Below are positions 8,344-19,320 of a stretch of DNA of 64,000 bases, one piece after another (position 1 is the first letter of the stretch; the number at the start of each line of letters is the position of its first letter). The position numbers and the translations under genes are program-made. The notes beneath the pieces were generated by a model. The model did not search any database. It saw nothing but the letters and a program-made list of their open reading frames with translations, and was not told where the DNA came from. Source of the DNA: Stanieria cyanosphaera PCC 7437 (GTDB lineage: Bacteria; Cyanobacteriota; Cyanobacteriia; Cyanobacteriales; Xenococcaceae); assembly GCF_000317575.1 (NCBI RefSeq), contig NC_019748.1, positions 1,008,001-1,072,000 of the forward strand, in the 5' to 3' direction.

Positions 8344-9423
8344 TTACACAGCAACAGTTTTCTTAACACCAGCAGCTAGTTCACCTTTAGCATATTTAGC
8401 TGCATAATCATCCAAAGTCATTTGTTTGATCTTGCTAGCATTTCCAGCAGTCCAGAATTGCTGATAACGGTCAGCACAAACTTGCTTCATGTACTTCATC
8501 GAAGGTTTCATGAAGTGACGAGGATCGAAGTTGGAAGGATCTTTAGCAGCAGCTTCACGAATTGCAGCAGTGATAGCTAAACGGTTGTCGGTGTCAATAT
8601 TAACTTTACGAACACCACTCTTAATACCTTTTTGAATTTCTTCAACTGGTACACCATAGGTTTCAGGAATTTTACCGCCGTACTCGTTAATCATATCCAA
8701 CCACTCTTGAGGTACGGAAGAAGAACCGTGCATAACTAAGTGAGTGTTGGGTAAACGGCTGTGAATTTCTTCAATACGGCTGATTGCTAAAATTTCACCA
8801 GTAGGTTTACGAGTAAACTTGTAAGCACCGTGGCTAGTACCAATCGCAACTGCAAGAGCATCTACTTGAGTACGTTCTACAAAATCTACAGCTTCGTCAG
8901 GATCGGTTAAAAGTTGGTCTTTGCTGAGAGTACCTTCAAAGCCGTGACCATCTTCTGCTTCCCCTTGACCAGTTTCAAGAGAACCTAAACAACCTAGTTC
9001 ACCTTCAACGCTAACACCGATAGAGTGAGCTACTTTTACTACTTCAGCAGTAACATTAACGTTGTAATCAAAGCTAGCAGGAGTCTTAGCATCTGCTTCT
9101 AAAGAACCATCCATCATTACGCTGGTAAAACCATGACGCATAGCAGAGTAACAAGTAGCAGGACTGTTACCATGATCTTGGTGCATAGCAATAGGAATAT
9201 GAGGATAGGTTTCTACTGCTGCTAAAATCAAGTGACGGAGGAAGTATTCACCTGCGTAGCTGCGTGCGCCTCGAGAAGCCTGTAAAATTACAGGACTGTC
9301 TGTTTCATCGGCAGCCTGCATAATCGACAAAATTTGTTCTAAATTGTTAACGTTAAATGCAGGAATACCATAATTGTTCTCAGCCGCGTGATCTAAGAGC
9401 AGCCTCATAGGGACGAGCGCCAT
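8344..9423 (-). CDS. fbaA: Class II fructose-bisphosphate aldolase, Calvin-cycle subtype
   Basis: 359 residues. Opens with [19 protein letters not shown] and contains the zinc-ligand and active-site blocks of class II aldolases: [12 protein letters not shown] (about residue 80), GTSHGAYKF, and VMHGSSSVP. It reversibly condenses dihydroxyacetone phosphate with glyceraldehyde-3-phosphate or erythrose-4-phosphate, in glycolysis/gluconeogenesis and the Calvin cycle; two Calvin-cycle partners, transketolase and a phosphoketolase-type enzyme, are also in this window. The start is supported by a strong ribosome site, AGGAGGACATCT directly before ATG. It has its own terminator. Confidence 0.97.
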   Translation of the reverse strand: MALVPMRLLLDHAAENNYGIPAFNVNNLEQILSIMQAADETDSPVILQASRGARSYAGEYFLRHLILAAVETYPHIPIAMHQDHGNSPATCYSAMRHGFTSVMMDGSLEADAKTPASFDYNVNVTAEVVKVAHSIGVSVEGELGCLGSLETGQGEAEDGHGFEGTLSKDQLLTDPDEAVDFVERTQVDALAVAIGTSHGAYKFTRKPTGEILAISRIEEIHSRLPNTHLVMHGSSSVPQEWLDMINEYGGKIPETYGVPVEEIQKGIKSGVRKVNIDTDNRLAITAAIREAAAKDPSNFDPRHFMKPSMKYMKQVCADRYQQFWTAGNASKIKQMTLDDYAAKYAKGELAAGVKKTVAV

Positions 9424-9635
9424 AGATGTCCTCCTAATCTATTATCTTTTTTTTAGTTAGTTAGTTTTTAAGAAATTTAACTTTCTTACTTGTCAATCTT
9501 AAGATATTTTTCATACTTTGATAAAGTATTTTATCTATATCTCTAAATGTTACGGGATCAGTTATACTTATAACCCCGATAAATTCTCATTAATTCGAGC
9601 GTATTTCGATATTGAGCCGAGCAAAATTTTTTCAA

Positions 9636-10814
9636 TTAAGTTAGAGGAGGAATGGTAAATCCTTTTAAAAGATGTTGATCAGTTTTTAGTCCTTTTGCCT
9701 GTAATAACACGCCAAAACCACCTAAACCACTAGGATTGATAAGTTGATGCAGTGCATCTCGACGCTGAATAACTTCTAATGCGCTATAGTTACCATTAGC
9801 AAGATTTGATAAGCGATCGCCTAATCCCAAAGCCATTAAGAACATTCCTTGTTGAGTAAAACTAATTTTGGTTAATCCCCACTTGTTACCTTCAACTTCT
9901 AGGGCCGTAAAATCAACATGAGTAGTAAGGTCTTGATAACCAAGATTAAGATAAGGATTATTGTGTCGGCGATGTTGATAGTAGCATTGTAATGTTCCTT
10001 GCGACCTTTGGGGATGGTAGTATTTGTGGGCAGGATAGCCGTAGTCAATGGTTAATAAATAACCTTGTTGTAATTTATGAGCTATGGTTTTTAACCAATC
10101 CAAAGCAGCCAAGTTAACTTCAGTACGATAACTTTCGGGATAATCTTTACTAGGAAAATTCAACTTAACTAACTGAAAGTATTCTAATATTTTAGAAGTA
10201 GATAGTTCTCCATAAACTTCAGTAATTTGATTCTCTAAATTAGTTAAATAAACCTCTTGTAATTTACCTTGATTAATAATTACTTGATTAACAGGAAAAG
10301 CATCAATTAATTCATTAGAAAATACACAACCAACTAAAGAATTATCAGGAAGTTCTAAAAGCGATCGCCATACAATTTGATCTTTAAATTCTTGAAGTAA
10401 TTCTTGTTGTCGTTTTTTCAATGCTGGAGATTCTTCGATAATAATATATTTTAAAGTCTGAAAGAAATCTTGTTGATTATTTTGTAAATAATTGAAAATA
10501 TCAAAAGCTAAATTGCCATTGCCTGCTCCTACTTCTACTAAACAAAAATCATTAGGACAATCCATTTTGAGCCACATTTCTACAAATTGAATTGCCAGTA
10601 ACTCACCAAAATCTTTACCCAAAGAAGAAGCAGTAAAAAAATCTCCACCAGAGCCGATTTCTACAACTCCAGAACTGTAATAACCATACTGAGGATGATA
10701 TAAAACTACATCCATAAATTCAGCAAAAGTTATTTTTTGTTGAGGTGAAGCAGTAATGCGATCGCGAATTATATTTTGTAGAGCGTAAGAGTTAGATTGA
10801 ATTTGATTATTCAT
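9636..10814 (-). CDS. MidA/NDUFAF7-family class I SAM-dependent methyltransferase
   Basis: 392 residues. The N-terminal FAEFMDVVLYHPQYGYYSSG and GGDFFTASSLGKDFGELLA blocks and the SAM-binding LVEVGAGNGNLAFDIF (about residues 87-102) identify the COG1565 family. Further matches are VFSNELIDAFPVNQV and LTIDYGYPAHKYY. In mitochondria the homologue NDUFAF7 methylates an arginine of a complex I subunit; in cyanobacteria the substrate is not established. It is a cytoplasmic single gene between fba and fmt. Confidence 0.88.
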   Translation of the reverse strand: MNNQIQSNSYALQNIIRDRITASPQQKITFAEFMDVVLYHPQYGYYSSGVVEIGSGGDFFTASSLGKDFGELLAIQFVEMWLKMDCPNDFCLVEVGAGNGNLAFDIFNYLQNNQQDFFQTLKYIIIEESPALKKRQQELLQEFKDQIVWRSLLELPDNSLVGCVFSNELIDAFPVNQVIINQGKLQEVYLTNLENQITEVYGELSTSKILEYFQLVKLNFPSKDYPESYRTEVNLAALDWLKTIAHKLQQGYLLTIDYGYPAHKYYHPQRSQGTLQCYYQHRRHNNPYLNLGYQDLTTHVDFTALEVEGNKWGLTKISFTQQGMFLMALGLGDRLSNLANGNYSALEVIQRRDALHQLINPSGLGGFGVLLQAKGLKTDQHLLKGFTIPPLT

Positions 10815-11126
10815 AACAATTTAAATAAAAGTTAGTTATTTATAGCAGTACAAAGAAAGATTAGGACATTATTGTAAATCGTAGGGGCGATTGGTTAATC
10901 GCCCTTACAAAATTTATGTGTCCTAACTTCGGTAAATTATTTGGATTGGAATTGTCCACAGATAAACCCTGATAAACGTAGCTCAATTTATCGGTTGGTT
11001 GTGTTTTTTGGGCAAGTCATATTTTTATGCAGTTATAATTCATGAATTATGTCTACTTGTTTTTTGTCTTTGTTTTGAACAAAATCGCTATATAATCAAC
11101 TTTTCAATCAATCATTAATTTATAAG
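10815..11126. other. Divergent intergenic region carrying a MITE-like repeat
   Basis: Between the methyltransferase (minus) and fmt (plus). The 86-bp repeat at 10841-10926 takes up the first third. The rest is AT-rich and should hold the fmt promoter; TATAAT-like stretches occur around 11030 and 11090 but cannot be assigned. Confidence 0.5.
10841..10926 (+). repeat. MITE-like hairpin element, copy A (contains 28-nt hairpin copy 2)
   Basis: Begins TATAGCAGTACAAAGAAAGA, then TTAGGACA (10861-10868) and ends with the inverted TGTCCTAA (10919-10926). The core 10881-10908 is the palindrome GTAGGGGCGATT-GGTT-AATCGCCCTTAC, so the whole 66 bp can fold into one long hairpin. An inverted second copy lies at 37627-37713 with near identity, including the 20 bp outside the terminal repeat. 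No coding capacity. Confidence 0.8.
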
Positions 11127-12122
11127 ATGAAGATAGTATTTTTTGGTACTCCTCAATTTGCTGTACCTACTCTTGAAAAATTAATTGAACACCCAAATTT
11201 TGAGGTTATTGCGATCGTTACTCAACCTGATAAAAGAAGAGGTAGAGGTAATCAAATGATGCCTTCGGCAGTGAAAAAAGTTGCTCTAGAGCATCATATC
11301 CCAGTCTGGCAACCAAAAAGAATCAAAAAAGACCGCGAAACTCTAACTAAACTAACTCAATCTCAGGCTGATGTTTTTGTCGTCGTTGCTTATGGACAAA
11401 TTTTATCTACTGAAATGCTTCAAATGCCAAAATTAGGCTGTATTAATGTTCATGGTTCGATTTTACCCAAATATCGCGGTGCTGCGCCTATTCAATGGAG
11501 TATTTATCATGGTGACCAAGAAACAGGTATTACTACCATGTTAATGGATGAGGGTATGGATACAGGAAATATGCTCCTCAAAGCCTATACTCCAATAGAA
11601 TTATTGGATAATGCTCATCAAATAGCAGCTACTTTAGCTAGTCAAGGTGCGGATTTATTAATTGAAACTTTACTCAAACTGCCAGCTCTTCAACCAATTC
11701 CTCAAGATGATTCTCAAGCTACTTATGCTCGTTTAATTGACAAATCTGATTATGCAATAGATTGGTTTCGTACTGCTATAGAAATTCATAATCAAGTTAG
11801 AGGTTTTTTTCCTAATTGTGTAGCTACTTTAGATAATAAACCCCTCAAAATTATGGCAACAGTTCCTGTCGAAGCAGCTTATTTTACTCAACTACCAGCA
11901 GAATTTAAAACTTTGAAGCAGAGATTAACAGATTTAGCATCGCTGACAGGACATCCAGGAGAAATTGTTAGTATTATCAAAAATTTTGGGGCAGTAGTAC
12001 AAACTGGAACAGGATTATTACTACTTAAAGAAGTACAAGTTGCAGGGAAACGTCCACAGTCTGGATGGGATTTTGTCAATGGAATGCGCCTGTCAGTAGG
12101 AGATCGAATTGATAATGGTTAA
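11127..12122 (+). CDS. fmt: Methionyl-tRNA formyltransferase
   Basis: 331 residues. N-terminal formyltransferase domain: [16 protein letters not shown] at the start, the folate/catalytic block [20 protein letters not shown] (about residues 103-122, with the catalytic Asn-His) and [19 protein letters not shown]. The C-terminal tRNA-binding domain is present ([17 protein letters not shown], then [20 protein letters not shown]). Formylates initiator Met-tRNA using 10-formyl-tetrahydrofolate, in the cytoplasm. Full length for the family. It converges with the DUF6464 gene, leaving only about 10 bp between stops. Confidence 0.97.
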   Translation: MKIVFFGTPQFAVPTLEKLIEHPNFEVIAIVTQPDKRRGRGNQMMPSAVKKVALEHHIPVWQPKRIKKDRETLTKLTQSQADVFVVVAYGQILSTEMLQMPKLGCINVHGSILPKYRGAAPIQWSIYHGDQETGITTMLMDEGMDTGNMLLKAYTPIELLDNAHQIAATLASQGADLLIETLLKLPALQPIPQDDSQATYARLIDKSDYAIDWFRTAIEIHNQVRGFFPNCVATLDNKPLKIMATVPVEAAYFTQLPAEFKTLKQRLTDLASLTGHPGEIVSIIKNFGAVVQTGTGLLLLKEVQVAGKRPQSGWDFVNGMRLSVGDRIDNG

Positions 12123-12132
12123 TCAAAAATTG

Positions 12133-12483
12133 CTACGTTTCATAATAGCGACAACCTTGACAAGGGCCTTCAGGATTGACTGCACAACGTAATATTTCTG
12201 ATTTGGCATTAAAACGACAATTAGCATCACCAACTACCCAACGTCCTTCAATTAAGGTTTTTTCGGTTGGTTTTCGTGATTCTTGGACATGAAGGGAAAT
12301 TTTTTGCAAAGAATAACCACCAATCTTGTAATGATAATGGTGGTGGCGTTCTAATACAGCGTAAGTTTTACCTTTTAATTCTAAATAGTTTCCTGGTTGT
12401 GGTGTCCAGTCAAGATTAATCTTTCCGAGAGATTTACGGGGATGGGTCAAAATGACTTCTGTTAGTAATGAATCTGGCTCCAT
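12133..12483 (-). CDS. DUF6464 family cyanobacterial protein
   Basis: 116 residues, no signal peptide or membrane segment. Central HHHYHYKIGGYSLQKISLHV and a C-terminal pattern with four cysteines, ANCRF...ILRCAVNPEGPCQGCRYYE, that could bind metal or a cofactor. The family is restricted to cyanobacteria and has no established function; the annotation rests on the overall sequence type. The ATG is the first in frame and is followed by EPDSLL, plausible for a soluble start. Confidence 0.7.
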   Translation of the reverse strand: MEPDSLLTEVILTHPRKSLGKINLDWTPQPGNYLELKGKTYAVLERHHHYHYKIGGYSLQKISLHVQESRKPTEKTLIEGRWVVGDANCRFNAKSEILRCAVNPEGPCQGCRYYET

Positions 12484-12596
12484 AACAAAATATCCTGTTT
12501 TGCTAACTACATTTGAAAATGTTAACGCGATCTTCTTGATCGCTGTAAGAATCGCTTTTAATAGTTCATTTTATTATTTTTGCTTATCTAATCAAA

Positions 12597-12696
12597 ATTG
12601 CGGTCTTGCTTTGAGTGAAGTGCTTCGCAGTTTGCTAACGAAGAGAATGAAGACAAACCTTTTGCTTTACACTTCAAAAACTACTAAGACCGCAAT
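12597..12696. repeat. 100-bp element with 11-bp terminal inverted repeats (ATTGCGGTCTT)
   Basis: Perfect inverted ends ATTGCGGTCTT (12597-12607) and AAGACCGCAAT (12686-12696) enclose 78 bp with no coding potential. The inside has the related strings TGCTTTGAGTGAAGTG and TTGCTTTACACTTCAAA. It sits just beyond the end of argC and upstream of the DUF6464 gene. A shorter relative with ends TTGCGGT/ACCGCAA lies at 53578-53627. Either a MITE remnant or a large hairpin terminator for argC. Confidence 0.65.
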
Positions 12697-12706
12697 CTAA
12701 AATTTT

Positions 12707-13765
12707 TTAAGGATAAAAACCCAATTGAGGTAAACCGGTCGTTTCTTCCCAACCCATCATCAAATTTAAACACTGGACGGCTTGACCAGCTTGTCCTTTA
12801 ATTAAATTATCGATCGCAGACATGACAATAACACGTGAGGTACGCGGATCTACTTCTATTCCGATGTAACAAATATTTGTTCCACAAGCCCATTTAGTTT
12901 GAGGATAAACTCCACTGGGTAAAATATTTACAAACGGTGATGAGCGATAAAAGGCAGAAAAAATTGTAATCAAGTCTTCTCGAACTAATCCAGGATCTCG
13001 TAAAGTCGCGTAAACAGTAGCTAAAATTCCTCTTGGCATGGGAATTAAATGGGGTGTAAATTGTACTCTTACTTCTTGTCTGGCTAATTCACTACAAATT
13101 TGTTCAATTTCAGGTGTATGACGATGATTAGCTACTCCGTAAGCTCCTAGAGAACTATCTGCTTCGGCTAACAACAAATTAATTTTGCCTTGACGACCAC
13201 CACCAGAAGTTCCTGATTTAGCATCGATAATTGCTGTTTCAGGTGCAATTAAACCTTGCTTAAGTAGAGGAGAAAGAGCTAGTAAACTAGCAGTAGGATA
13301 GCAACCAGGACAACCAATCAATTGAGATTGTTTGATTTTATCGCGATATAATTCTGGTAAACCATAAACTGCTTTAACTGCGATCGCTTGATCTTGTCGT
13401 TCTGTTTTATACCAAGCAGTATAAGTTTCTAGATCACTAAAACGATAATCTGCGGATAAATCTAATACTTGACAACCTTTTTCGATTAAAGTTGGTGTCA
13501 TTTGACAGGCTAAACCATTGGGTAAACCTAAAAAGACTATTTGACAACGATCTGCAATCACATCTAAATCAATAGCTTCTATATTGAGATCGACTCGATT
13601 AGTTAGATGAGGATACAGAGAAGTATATTGTTTTCCTGCACTACTATCTCCTCCTAAATAATTAATCTCAACTCCAGGATGTTCTAGCAATAATTTTACT
13701 AATTGAACTCCACCATAACCAGAAGCTCCTACAATTCCTACTGATATTTTGTCTGTATGATTCAT
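12707..13765 (-). CDS. argC: N-acetyl-gamma-glutamyl-phosphate reductase
   Basis: 352 residues. N-terminal NADP-binding motif [18 protein letters not shown] (about residues 9-26), and the catalytic cysteine block [18 protein letters not shown] (about 149-166). The closing HTPEIEQ and [11 protein letters not shown] blocks are also standard. Reduces N-acetylglutamyl-5-phosphate to the semialdehyde, the third step of arginine biosynthesis. Monocistronic as far as can be seen; no other arg gene is in the window. Confidence 0.97.
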   Translation of the reverse strand: MNHTDKISVGIVGASGYGGVQLVKLLLEHPGVEINYLGGDSSAGKQYTSLYPHLTNRVDLNIEAIDLDVIADRCQIVFLGLPNGLACQMTPTLIEKGCQVLDLSADYRFSDLETYTAWYKTERQDQAIAVKAVYGLPELYRDKIKQSQLIGCPGCYPTASLLALSPLLKQGLIAPETAIIDAKSGTSGGGRQGKINLLLAEADSSLGAYGVANHRHTPEIEQICSELARQEVRVQFTPHLIPMPRGILATVYATLRDPGLVREDLITIFSAFYRSSPFVNILPSGVYPQTKWACGTNICYIGIEVDPRTSRVIVMSAIDNLIKGQAGQAVQCLNLMMGWEETTGLPQLGFYP

Positions 13766-14223
13766 AAGTGTTAACTTTTTGTTGATTATCCTACCAGGAA
13801 AATTTTTCTGCTTGACTTGGGTTTAAGAATTATTTAACTTACAAAAAACCCATGATTATTTAGTTTTTAAAATGGCAAATTTTTGATTTTTATTTTGATA
13901 ATCTTGTTACGTAATTAATAAAAAAATATTTATAAACAAAATTAATTTCTAAAAAATTGATTTTAATTTTAACAAGATTAGGAGTTATTTTTTATAAACC
14001 TAATTATAAAGATACTAGATATTTTGAGATAAAAATTATCTTTAAATATTTGTTAATTGTTCAGAGCTTTTCATTGAACAACTATCAAACTTGATAAATT
14101 TTTACCATTTTATGGAAATAAGCTAAAGTTCATTCGGCATCTTAGCTGGTCAATACTACACTGACTTACTAAATTTTCTTCATTTTAATTAAAGCGATCG
14201 CCTTAAAAAAAACTAAAATTTAA
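13766..14223. other. Long AT-rich intergenic region
   Basis: A 458-bp gap, extremely AT-rich with many poly-A/T tracts, between argC and map (both minus). I see no coding frame, no RNA gene and no strong inverted repeat; one HIP1 site near 14192. It probably holds the argC promoter. Confidence 0.5.
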
Positions 14224-15084
14224 TTAAAGCTGAGAACGAGCCGTTAAAATTTCATAGCCAGTTTTAGTGACTAACACTGTATGTTCAAACTGTGCTGACA
14301 AAGAATTATCTACAGTTACTACCGTCCAGCGATCGCGTAAAGTTTTAGTATATTTAGAACCTGCATTAAGAATTGGTTCAATCGCCAAAGTCATTCCTGC
14401 TTTTAATTTGACATTGGGCATTTGATTAGTACGAAAATTAAACACCGAGGGCAACTCATGCAGATTTCTGCCTACACCATGTCCCGTGTATTCTTCCACC
14501 ACACTGTAATGATGAGCTTTCACATAATCTTCAATTGCACCAGCAATATCTAATAAAGAATTACCTTCTTTAACTTGTTCAATTCCTTTATACAAAGCAG
14601 CCTCAGCTACTTGAATCAATTTAGCTGCTGAACGAGAAATTTTACCAACTCCAATTGTCAGACAAGAATCGCCATGAAAACCTTGATAATAAGCCCCAGT
14701 ATCTACTTTTAAAATATCTCCTGATCGAATAATTTTTTTCGGACTAGGAATACCATGTACTACTTCATGATTTAGACAAGCACAAATTGAGCCAGGAAAC
14801 CCATAATAACCCTTAAAACTCGGAGTAGCATCCATTTCCCGAATTCTTTTTTCAGCATAAGCATCTAAATCAGCCGTACTCATACCTGGTTGTACAAGCT
14901 GAGAAATTTCTTGTAAAACTGTCGCCACAATTTTGGCAGCCGAACGCATTTTTTCAATTTCTTCTGCTGATTTAATTTCAATCCTGCGACGGTTATTTTT
15001 AAGTGCAGGAAGTGCAGTAGAGTCGGCAGCAGTTTTTGGTTGAGATTGTTTTAAGGAAAACAATAAATTAGTAATGATATTCAT
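14224..15084 (-). CDS. map: Type I methionine aminopeptidase with N-terminal extension
   Basis: 286 residues. The metallopeptidase core has all five metal ligands in context: [16 protein letters not shown] (two Asp), [13 protein letters not shown] (His), TLAIEPILN (Glu) and [11 protein letters not shown] (Glu). Removes the initiator methionine from nascent proteins. The first 35 or so residues ([20 protein letters not shown]...[10 protein letters not shown]) precede the usual start of the catalytic core and form a low-complexity tail, as in some cyanobacterial MetAP isoforms; a shorter start is possible, although no internal Met is well placed before the core. Confidence 0.95.
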   Translation of the reverse strand: MNIITNLLFSLKQSQPKTAADSTALPALKNNRRRIEIKSAEEIEKMRSAAKIVATVLQEISQLVQPGMSTADLDAYAEKRIREMDATPSFKGYYGFPGSICACLNHEVVHGIPSPKKIIRSGDILKVDTGAYYQGFHGDSCLTIGVGKISRSAAKLIQVAEAALYKGIEQVKEGNSLLDIAGAIEDYVKAHHYSVVEEYTGHGVGRNLHELPSVFNFRTNQMPNVKLKAGMTLAIEPILNAGSKYTKTLRDRWTVVTVDNSLSAQFEHTVLVTKTGYEILTARSQL

Positions 15085-15459
15085 TAATTTTTGTCTAAAA
15101 AATAAATACTAATAAAATTTTTACCCCATTGTCGATCAAATACAGAGTTTGTCCTAAAAACTCATACTGTTAAGCTAGTTTAATATTTTTAGAACTTGGT
15201 TGGAACTTTTGCTTCAAGTTATACGCCGACTAAGCAAGGAAGTCTTTTTCAACTTCTTCAAATTAGGGCAAAACCATTCAACTTATTTGTCACTCTTTCA
15301 GATAAGATGAAAAATACTGACTAACTCAGAATCGACTTCGACGTTTTTGAACGAAGTTCCTTTGCTAACAATTTAAGAGAGTGTTTTATTGGGAAACGGT
15401 AACACCCGCCCCGTTTTCTGCCTATAATTCAGGATGGGTTATTTAGCGGGAAAAAATCA
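15085..15459. other. Divergent map-acpP intergenic region
   Basis: 375 bp between map (minus) and acpP (plus). The acpP side has a GC-richer hairpin (AAACGG...CCGTTT, about 15394-15416) just before a consensus -10 box. The middle contains repeated TTCGACGTTTTTGAACGAAG-like sequences but no coding frame. Confidence 0.5.
15400..15428 (+). promoter_or_regulatory. Candidate acpP promoter
   Basis: A perfect TATAAT at 15423-15428 with a weak -35 candidate (TAACAC at 15400-15405) at 17-bp spacing, about 30 bp upstream of the acpP ATG. The hairpin GAAACGG...CCGTTTTC overlaps the spacer and might act in regulation. Seen in sequence only. Confidence 0.45.
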
Positions 15460-15708
15460 ATGAATCAGGAAATTTTTGACAGAGTAAAAAAAATTGTTAT
15501 TGAACAGTTAGAAGTAGAAGAAGAACAAGTAACTCAAGATGCTAGCTTTGCCAACGATCTAGGCGCAGATTCTTTAGATACAGTAGAACTAGTAATGGCA
15601 CTAGAAGAAGAATTTGATATTGAAATCCCCGATGAAGTCGCAGAACAAATTGATACCGTAGGTAAAGCGGTAGATCATATCAGTTCTGCCACGGAAGCAA
15701 CTGCATAA
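15460..15708 (+). CDS. acpP: Acyl carrier protein
   Basis: 82 residues, strongly acidic. The phosphopantetheine attachment serine is Ser38 in [19 protein letters not shown]; the second helix and [20 protein letters not shown] complete the ACP fold. Carries growing acyl chains in type II fatty-acid synthesis. It lies 81 bp upstream of fabF, the usual cyanobacterial order, and the two are probably cotranscribed. Confidence 0.98.
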   Translation: MNQEIFDRVKKIVIEQLEVEEEQVTQDASFANDLGADSLDTVELVMALEEEFDIEIPDEVAEQIDTVGKAVDHISSATEATA

Positions 15709-15789
15709 ACTAAATTTTTTGACCTTAGTCAAATTATATAATCAGCAATAACTGCATTCTGGGTTTAAGTCCCTTTAATTTCTAGGATA

Positions 15790-17040
15790 ATGACAAATTG
15801 GCAAATGAAACGGGTTGTGGTAACTGGCTTAGGGGCAATTACCCCCATTGGCAATAATTTACAAGCATATTGGGAAGGTTTACTTGGTGGACGCAATGGT
15901 ATCGGTCCAATTACCTTGTTTGATGCTTCTCAACATCCTTGTCGCATTGCTGGTGAAGTAAAAGATTTTGACCCTTATACCTACCTAGACAAAAAAGAAG
16001 CCAAACGGATGGATCGCTTTGCTCAATTTGCCGTCGTGGCTAGTTTACAAGCGATCGCAGATGCCCAATTTGTCATTAACGATCTCAATGCCGATCAAGT
16101 AGGAGTTTTAATTGGGACAGGAATAGGAGGCATCAAAGTTCTAGAAACTCAAAACGAAGCTTTGCTCACCAAAGGACCAAGAAAGGTTAGTCCGTTTACG
16201 ATTCCGATGATGATCGCCAATATGGCTGCGGGTTTGACCGCAATTCATACAGGGGCTAAAGGACCTAACTCTTGTACGGTAACAGCTTGTGCAGCAGGCT
16301 CTCATGCGATTGGTGATGCTTTTCGTTTGGTACAAAGAGGTTATGCTACAGCCATGATCTGTGGCGGTGCAGAGGCAGCAATTACTCCTTTCTCTGTCGC
16401 TGGTTTTTCATCGGCTAAAGCCTTATCTACTCGTAATGATGACCCTCTTCATGCTAGTCGTCCTTTTGACCGTGACCGAGATGGCTTTGTGATGGGCGAA
16501 GGTGCTGGCATTCTGCTACTTGAAGAATTAGAAAACGCTCTAGCTCGCGGTGCAAAAATTTATGCTGAAATAGTTGGTTATGGCATGACTTGTGATGCTT
16601 ATCACATGACTTCTCCTGTTCCCGATGGGCAAGGAGCAACTAAAGCCATTGAACTAGCCCTCAAAGACGCCAATTTAACTCCCGAACAGGTCAGTTATAT
16701 TAACGCTCATGGAACTAGCACTCTAGCTAATGATGTGACAGAAACCAAAGCGATTAAAAAGGCTTTAGGAGAACGTGCTGATCAGATCGCAATTAGTTCT
16801 ACTAAATCCATGACTGGTCATTTATTAGGCGGTTCAGGAGGAATTGAAGCAGTAGCCACCATTATGGCGATCGCTAATGACCAATTACCACCAACGATCA
16901 ACCTAGAAAATCCTGATCCAGAATGCGATTTAGATTATGTAGCAAATACTAGTCGCGCTCAAACAGTTGAGGTAGCTCTATCCAACTCTTTTGGATTTGG
17001 TGGTCATAATGTTACCTTAGCTTTCCAAAAATATAATTAA
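15790..17040 (+). CDS. fabF: 3-oxoacyl-[acyl-carrier-protein] synthase II
   Basis: 416 residues. The elongating ketosynthase triad is visible: Cys in [17 protein letters not shown] (about residue 168), His in [20 protein letters not shown] and His in [17 protein letters not shown]. The N-terminus [16 protein letters not shown] is typical. Condenses malonyl-ACP with acyl-ACP in fatty-acid elongation. Downstream of acpP in the same orientation. Confidence 0.97.
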   Translation: MTNWQMKRVVVTGLGAITPIGNNLQAYWEGLLGGRNGIGPITLFDASQHPCRIAGEVKDFDPYTYLDKKEAKRMDRFAQFAVVASLQAIADAQFVINDLNADQVGVLIGTGIGGIKVLETQNEALLTKGPRKVSPFTIPMMIANMAAGLTAIHTGAKGPNSCTVTACAAGSHAIGDAFRLVQRGYATAMICGGAEAAITPFSVAGFSSAKALSTRNDDPLHASRPFDRDRDGFVMGEGAGILLLEELENALARGAKIYAEIVGYGMTCDAYHMTSPVPDGQGATKAIELALKDANLTPEQVSYINAHGTSTLANDVTETKAIKKALGERADQIAISSTKSMTGHLLGGSGGIEAVATIMAIANDQLPPTINLENPDPECDLDYVANTSRAQTVEVALSNSFGFGGHNVTLAFQKYN

Positions 17041-17193
17041 ACTTTCAATTGAGAAATTTTTCCTGTTTAAGTTTTATTAAACTTGCTCAGCGATCCTGAT
17101 CAATGGGATGATGGAACATAGCCTTGGGGCAACCCCCAGCCATCAAGTTTCAAATAATTGCAAATATTGTCGTAGTTAACATCAAGATCGATT

Positions 17194-19200
17194 ATGGTAG
17201 TTGCCACCCAGTCACTCGAAGAACTTTGCATCAATTCTATTCGCTTTTTAGCTATAGACGCGGTTGAAAAAGCTAAATCCGGTCATCCAGGACTGCCCAT
17301 GGGGGCTGCTCCAATGGCTTTTGTTCTTTGGGACCGCTTTATGAAGCATAATCCCAAAAACCCTAAGTGGTTTAATCGCGATCGCTTTGTGCTTTCTGCC
17401 GGTCATGGTTGTATGTTGCTGTATGCTTTAATGTATCTTACAGGCAGCGATGTGGTTACTCTCGACGAAATTAAAAACTTCCGTCAGTGGGGTTCCAAAG
17501 CACCAGGACACCCAGAAAATCATATTACTGAAGGAGTTGAAGTAACTACTGGACCACTAGGACAAGGTATTGCTAATGCTGTTGGTTTAGCGATCGCTGA
17601 AGCTCATCTTGCTGCTAAATATAATAAAGAAGATTGCAAATTAGTAGATCATTACACTTACGTCATCCTCGGTGATGGCTGTAACATGGAAGGTATTTCC
17701 GGTGAAGCTTGTTCTTTAGCTGGACATTTAGGTTTAGGAAAACTGATTGCTCTCTACGATGACAACCATATTTCCATTGATGGCTCTACTGATGTTTCCT
17801 TTACCGAGGATGTCAGCAAGCGATTTGAAGCTTATGGTTGGCACGTACTCCATGTTAAAGACGGTAATAGCGATCTAGACGAAATTGCCAAAGCCATTGA
17901 AGACGCTAAAGCAGTTACCGATAAACCTTCGATGATCAAGGTTACCACCACAATTGGTTACGGTTCTCCCAATAAAGCTAATACTGCTGGCGTTCACGGT
18001 GCTGCTCTCGGTGGAGATGAAGTAAAAGCCACCCGTGAAAACTTGGGTTGGAATCATGAACCGTTTGTAGTTCCTGATGATGCTCTAGCTCACTTCCGTA
18101 AAGCAGTAGAACGCGGTGCTAGTTATGAAGCAGAATGGCAAGAAACTTTAGCTCACTACAAAACTAAATATCCCCAAGAAGCTGCTGAATTTGAGCGGAT
18201 TATTAGTAGTACTTTACCAGAAGGTTGGGATAAAGTTCTACCTAGCTACACTCCCGAAGATAAAGCTCTAGCAACTCGGAAACATTCAGAAATTACTCTC
18301 AACGCTCTTGCTCCTGTGTTACCAGAACTAATTGGTGGTTCGGCGGACTTGACACACTCTAACTTAACTTACTTAGAAGTCTCTGGTAGTTTCCAAAAAG
18401 GTGCTTACCAAAACCGCAACCTCCGCTTTGGGGTAAGAGAACACGCTATGGGGGCAATTTGTAATGGAATTGCATTACATAGTCATGGTTTAATTCCTTA
18501 CGGTGCTACCTTCTTGGTATTTACCGATTATATGCGGAATTCAATTCGTCTCTCTGCTTTATCGGAAGCCAGAGTGATTTGGGTAATGACTCATGATTCG
18601 ATTGGTTTGGGTGAAGATGGCCCTACTCACCAACCCGTTGAACACGTTGCTTCTTTACGTGCTATTCCTAACCTCACTGTTTATCGTCCTGCTGATGGTA
18701 ATGAAACTTCCGCAGCTTACAAGGTAGCAGTTGAAAATACTCACGGCCCAACTTTACTCGCTCTTTCTCGTCAGGGACTACCCAACCTAGCTGGCTCTTC
18801 AATTGAAGCTGCTGCTAAAGGTGGTTATATTCTTAGTGATAGCGATGGTACTCCAGATATTATTTTGATTGGTACTGGTAGCGAAGTTGCACTCTGTGTT
18901 CAAGCAGCCGAAAAATTAACTAGCGAAGGTAAAAAAGTTCGGGTAGTTTCTCTACCTAGCTGGGAACGCTTTGAGGCTCAAGGTGCAGAATATAAAGAAT
19001 CTGTACTACCAAAAGCAGTTAAAAAACGTTTAGCTGTTGAAGCTGGTTGTACAATGGGCTGGTGTCGCTATGTTGGTGATGAAGGTGGAGTCATTGGTGT
19101 TGATACCTTTGGCGCTTCTGCTCCAGCTAATATTGTTTTTGAAAAATATGGCTTTACCGTTGATAACGTTGTTGCTAAGGCTAAAGAAATTTTAGGTTAA
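17194..19200 (+). CDS. tkt: Transketolase
   Basis: 668 residues, the normal length. TPP-binding [20 protein letters not shown] (about residues 155-174), the catalytic-site [10 protein letters not shown] and [20 protein letters not shown], and the transketolase-specific [12 protein letters not shown]. Moves two-carbon ketol units in the Calvin cycle and pentose phosphate pathway. About 150 bp after fabF, with a small imperfect hairpin (CTTGGGG-CAA-CCCCCAG) between; own terminator follows. Confidence 0.98.
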   Translation: MVVATQSLEELCINSIRFLAIDAVEKAKSGHPGLPMGAAPMAFVLWDRFMKHNPKNPKWFNRDRFVLSAGHGCMLLYALMYLTGSDVVTLDEIKNFRQWGSKAPGHPENHITEGVEVTTGPLGQGIANAVGLAIAEAHLAAKYNKEDCKLVDHYTYVILGDGCNMEGISGEACSLAGHLGLGKLIALYDDNHISIDGSTDVSFTEDVSKRFEAYGWHVLHVKDGNSDLDEIAKAIEDAKAVTDKPSMIKVTTTIGYGSPNKANTAGVHGAALGGDEVKATRENLGWNHEPFVVPDDALAHFRKAVERGASYEAEWQETLAHYKTKYPQEAAEFERIISSTLPEGWDKVLPSYTPEDKALATRKHSEITLNALAPVLPELIGGSADLTHSNLTYLEVSGSFQKGAYQNRNLRFGVREHAMGAICNGIALHSHGLIPYGATFLVFTDYMRNSIRLSALSEARVIWVMTHDSIGLGEDGPTHQPVEHVASLRAIPNLTVYRPADGNETSAAYKVAVENTHGPTLLALSRQGLPNLAGSSIEAAAKGGYILSDSDGTPDIILIGTGSEVALCVQAAEKLTSEGKKVRVVSLPSWERFEAQGAEYKESVLPKAVKKRLAVEAGCTMGWCRYVGDEGGVIGVDTFGASAPANIVFEKYGFTVDNVVAKAKEILG

Positions 19201-19240
19201 ATCAATCTACTTTTTTAGCAACTAAATCCAGTTTAAGTTT

Positions 19241-19272
19241 AGCTCTCTCTTGGTCGAGAGGGCTGTTTTATT
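19241..19272 (+). terminator. Terminator of tkt
   Basis: Nine-pair stem AGCTCTCTC / GAGAGGGCT (one GU pair) with a six-base loop, then GTTTTATTT. Lies 40 bp after the tkt stop. Confidence 0.8.
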
Positions 19273-19320
19273 TACACCTTCGGTCTTGTCTCTACTAAAT
19301 AATTAATTTTGCACGACTAC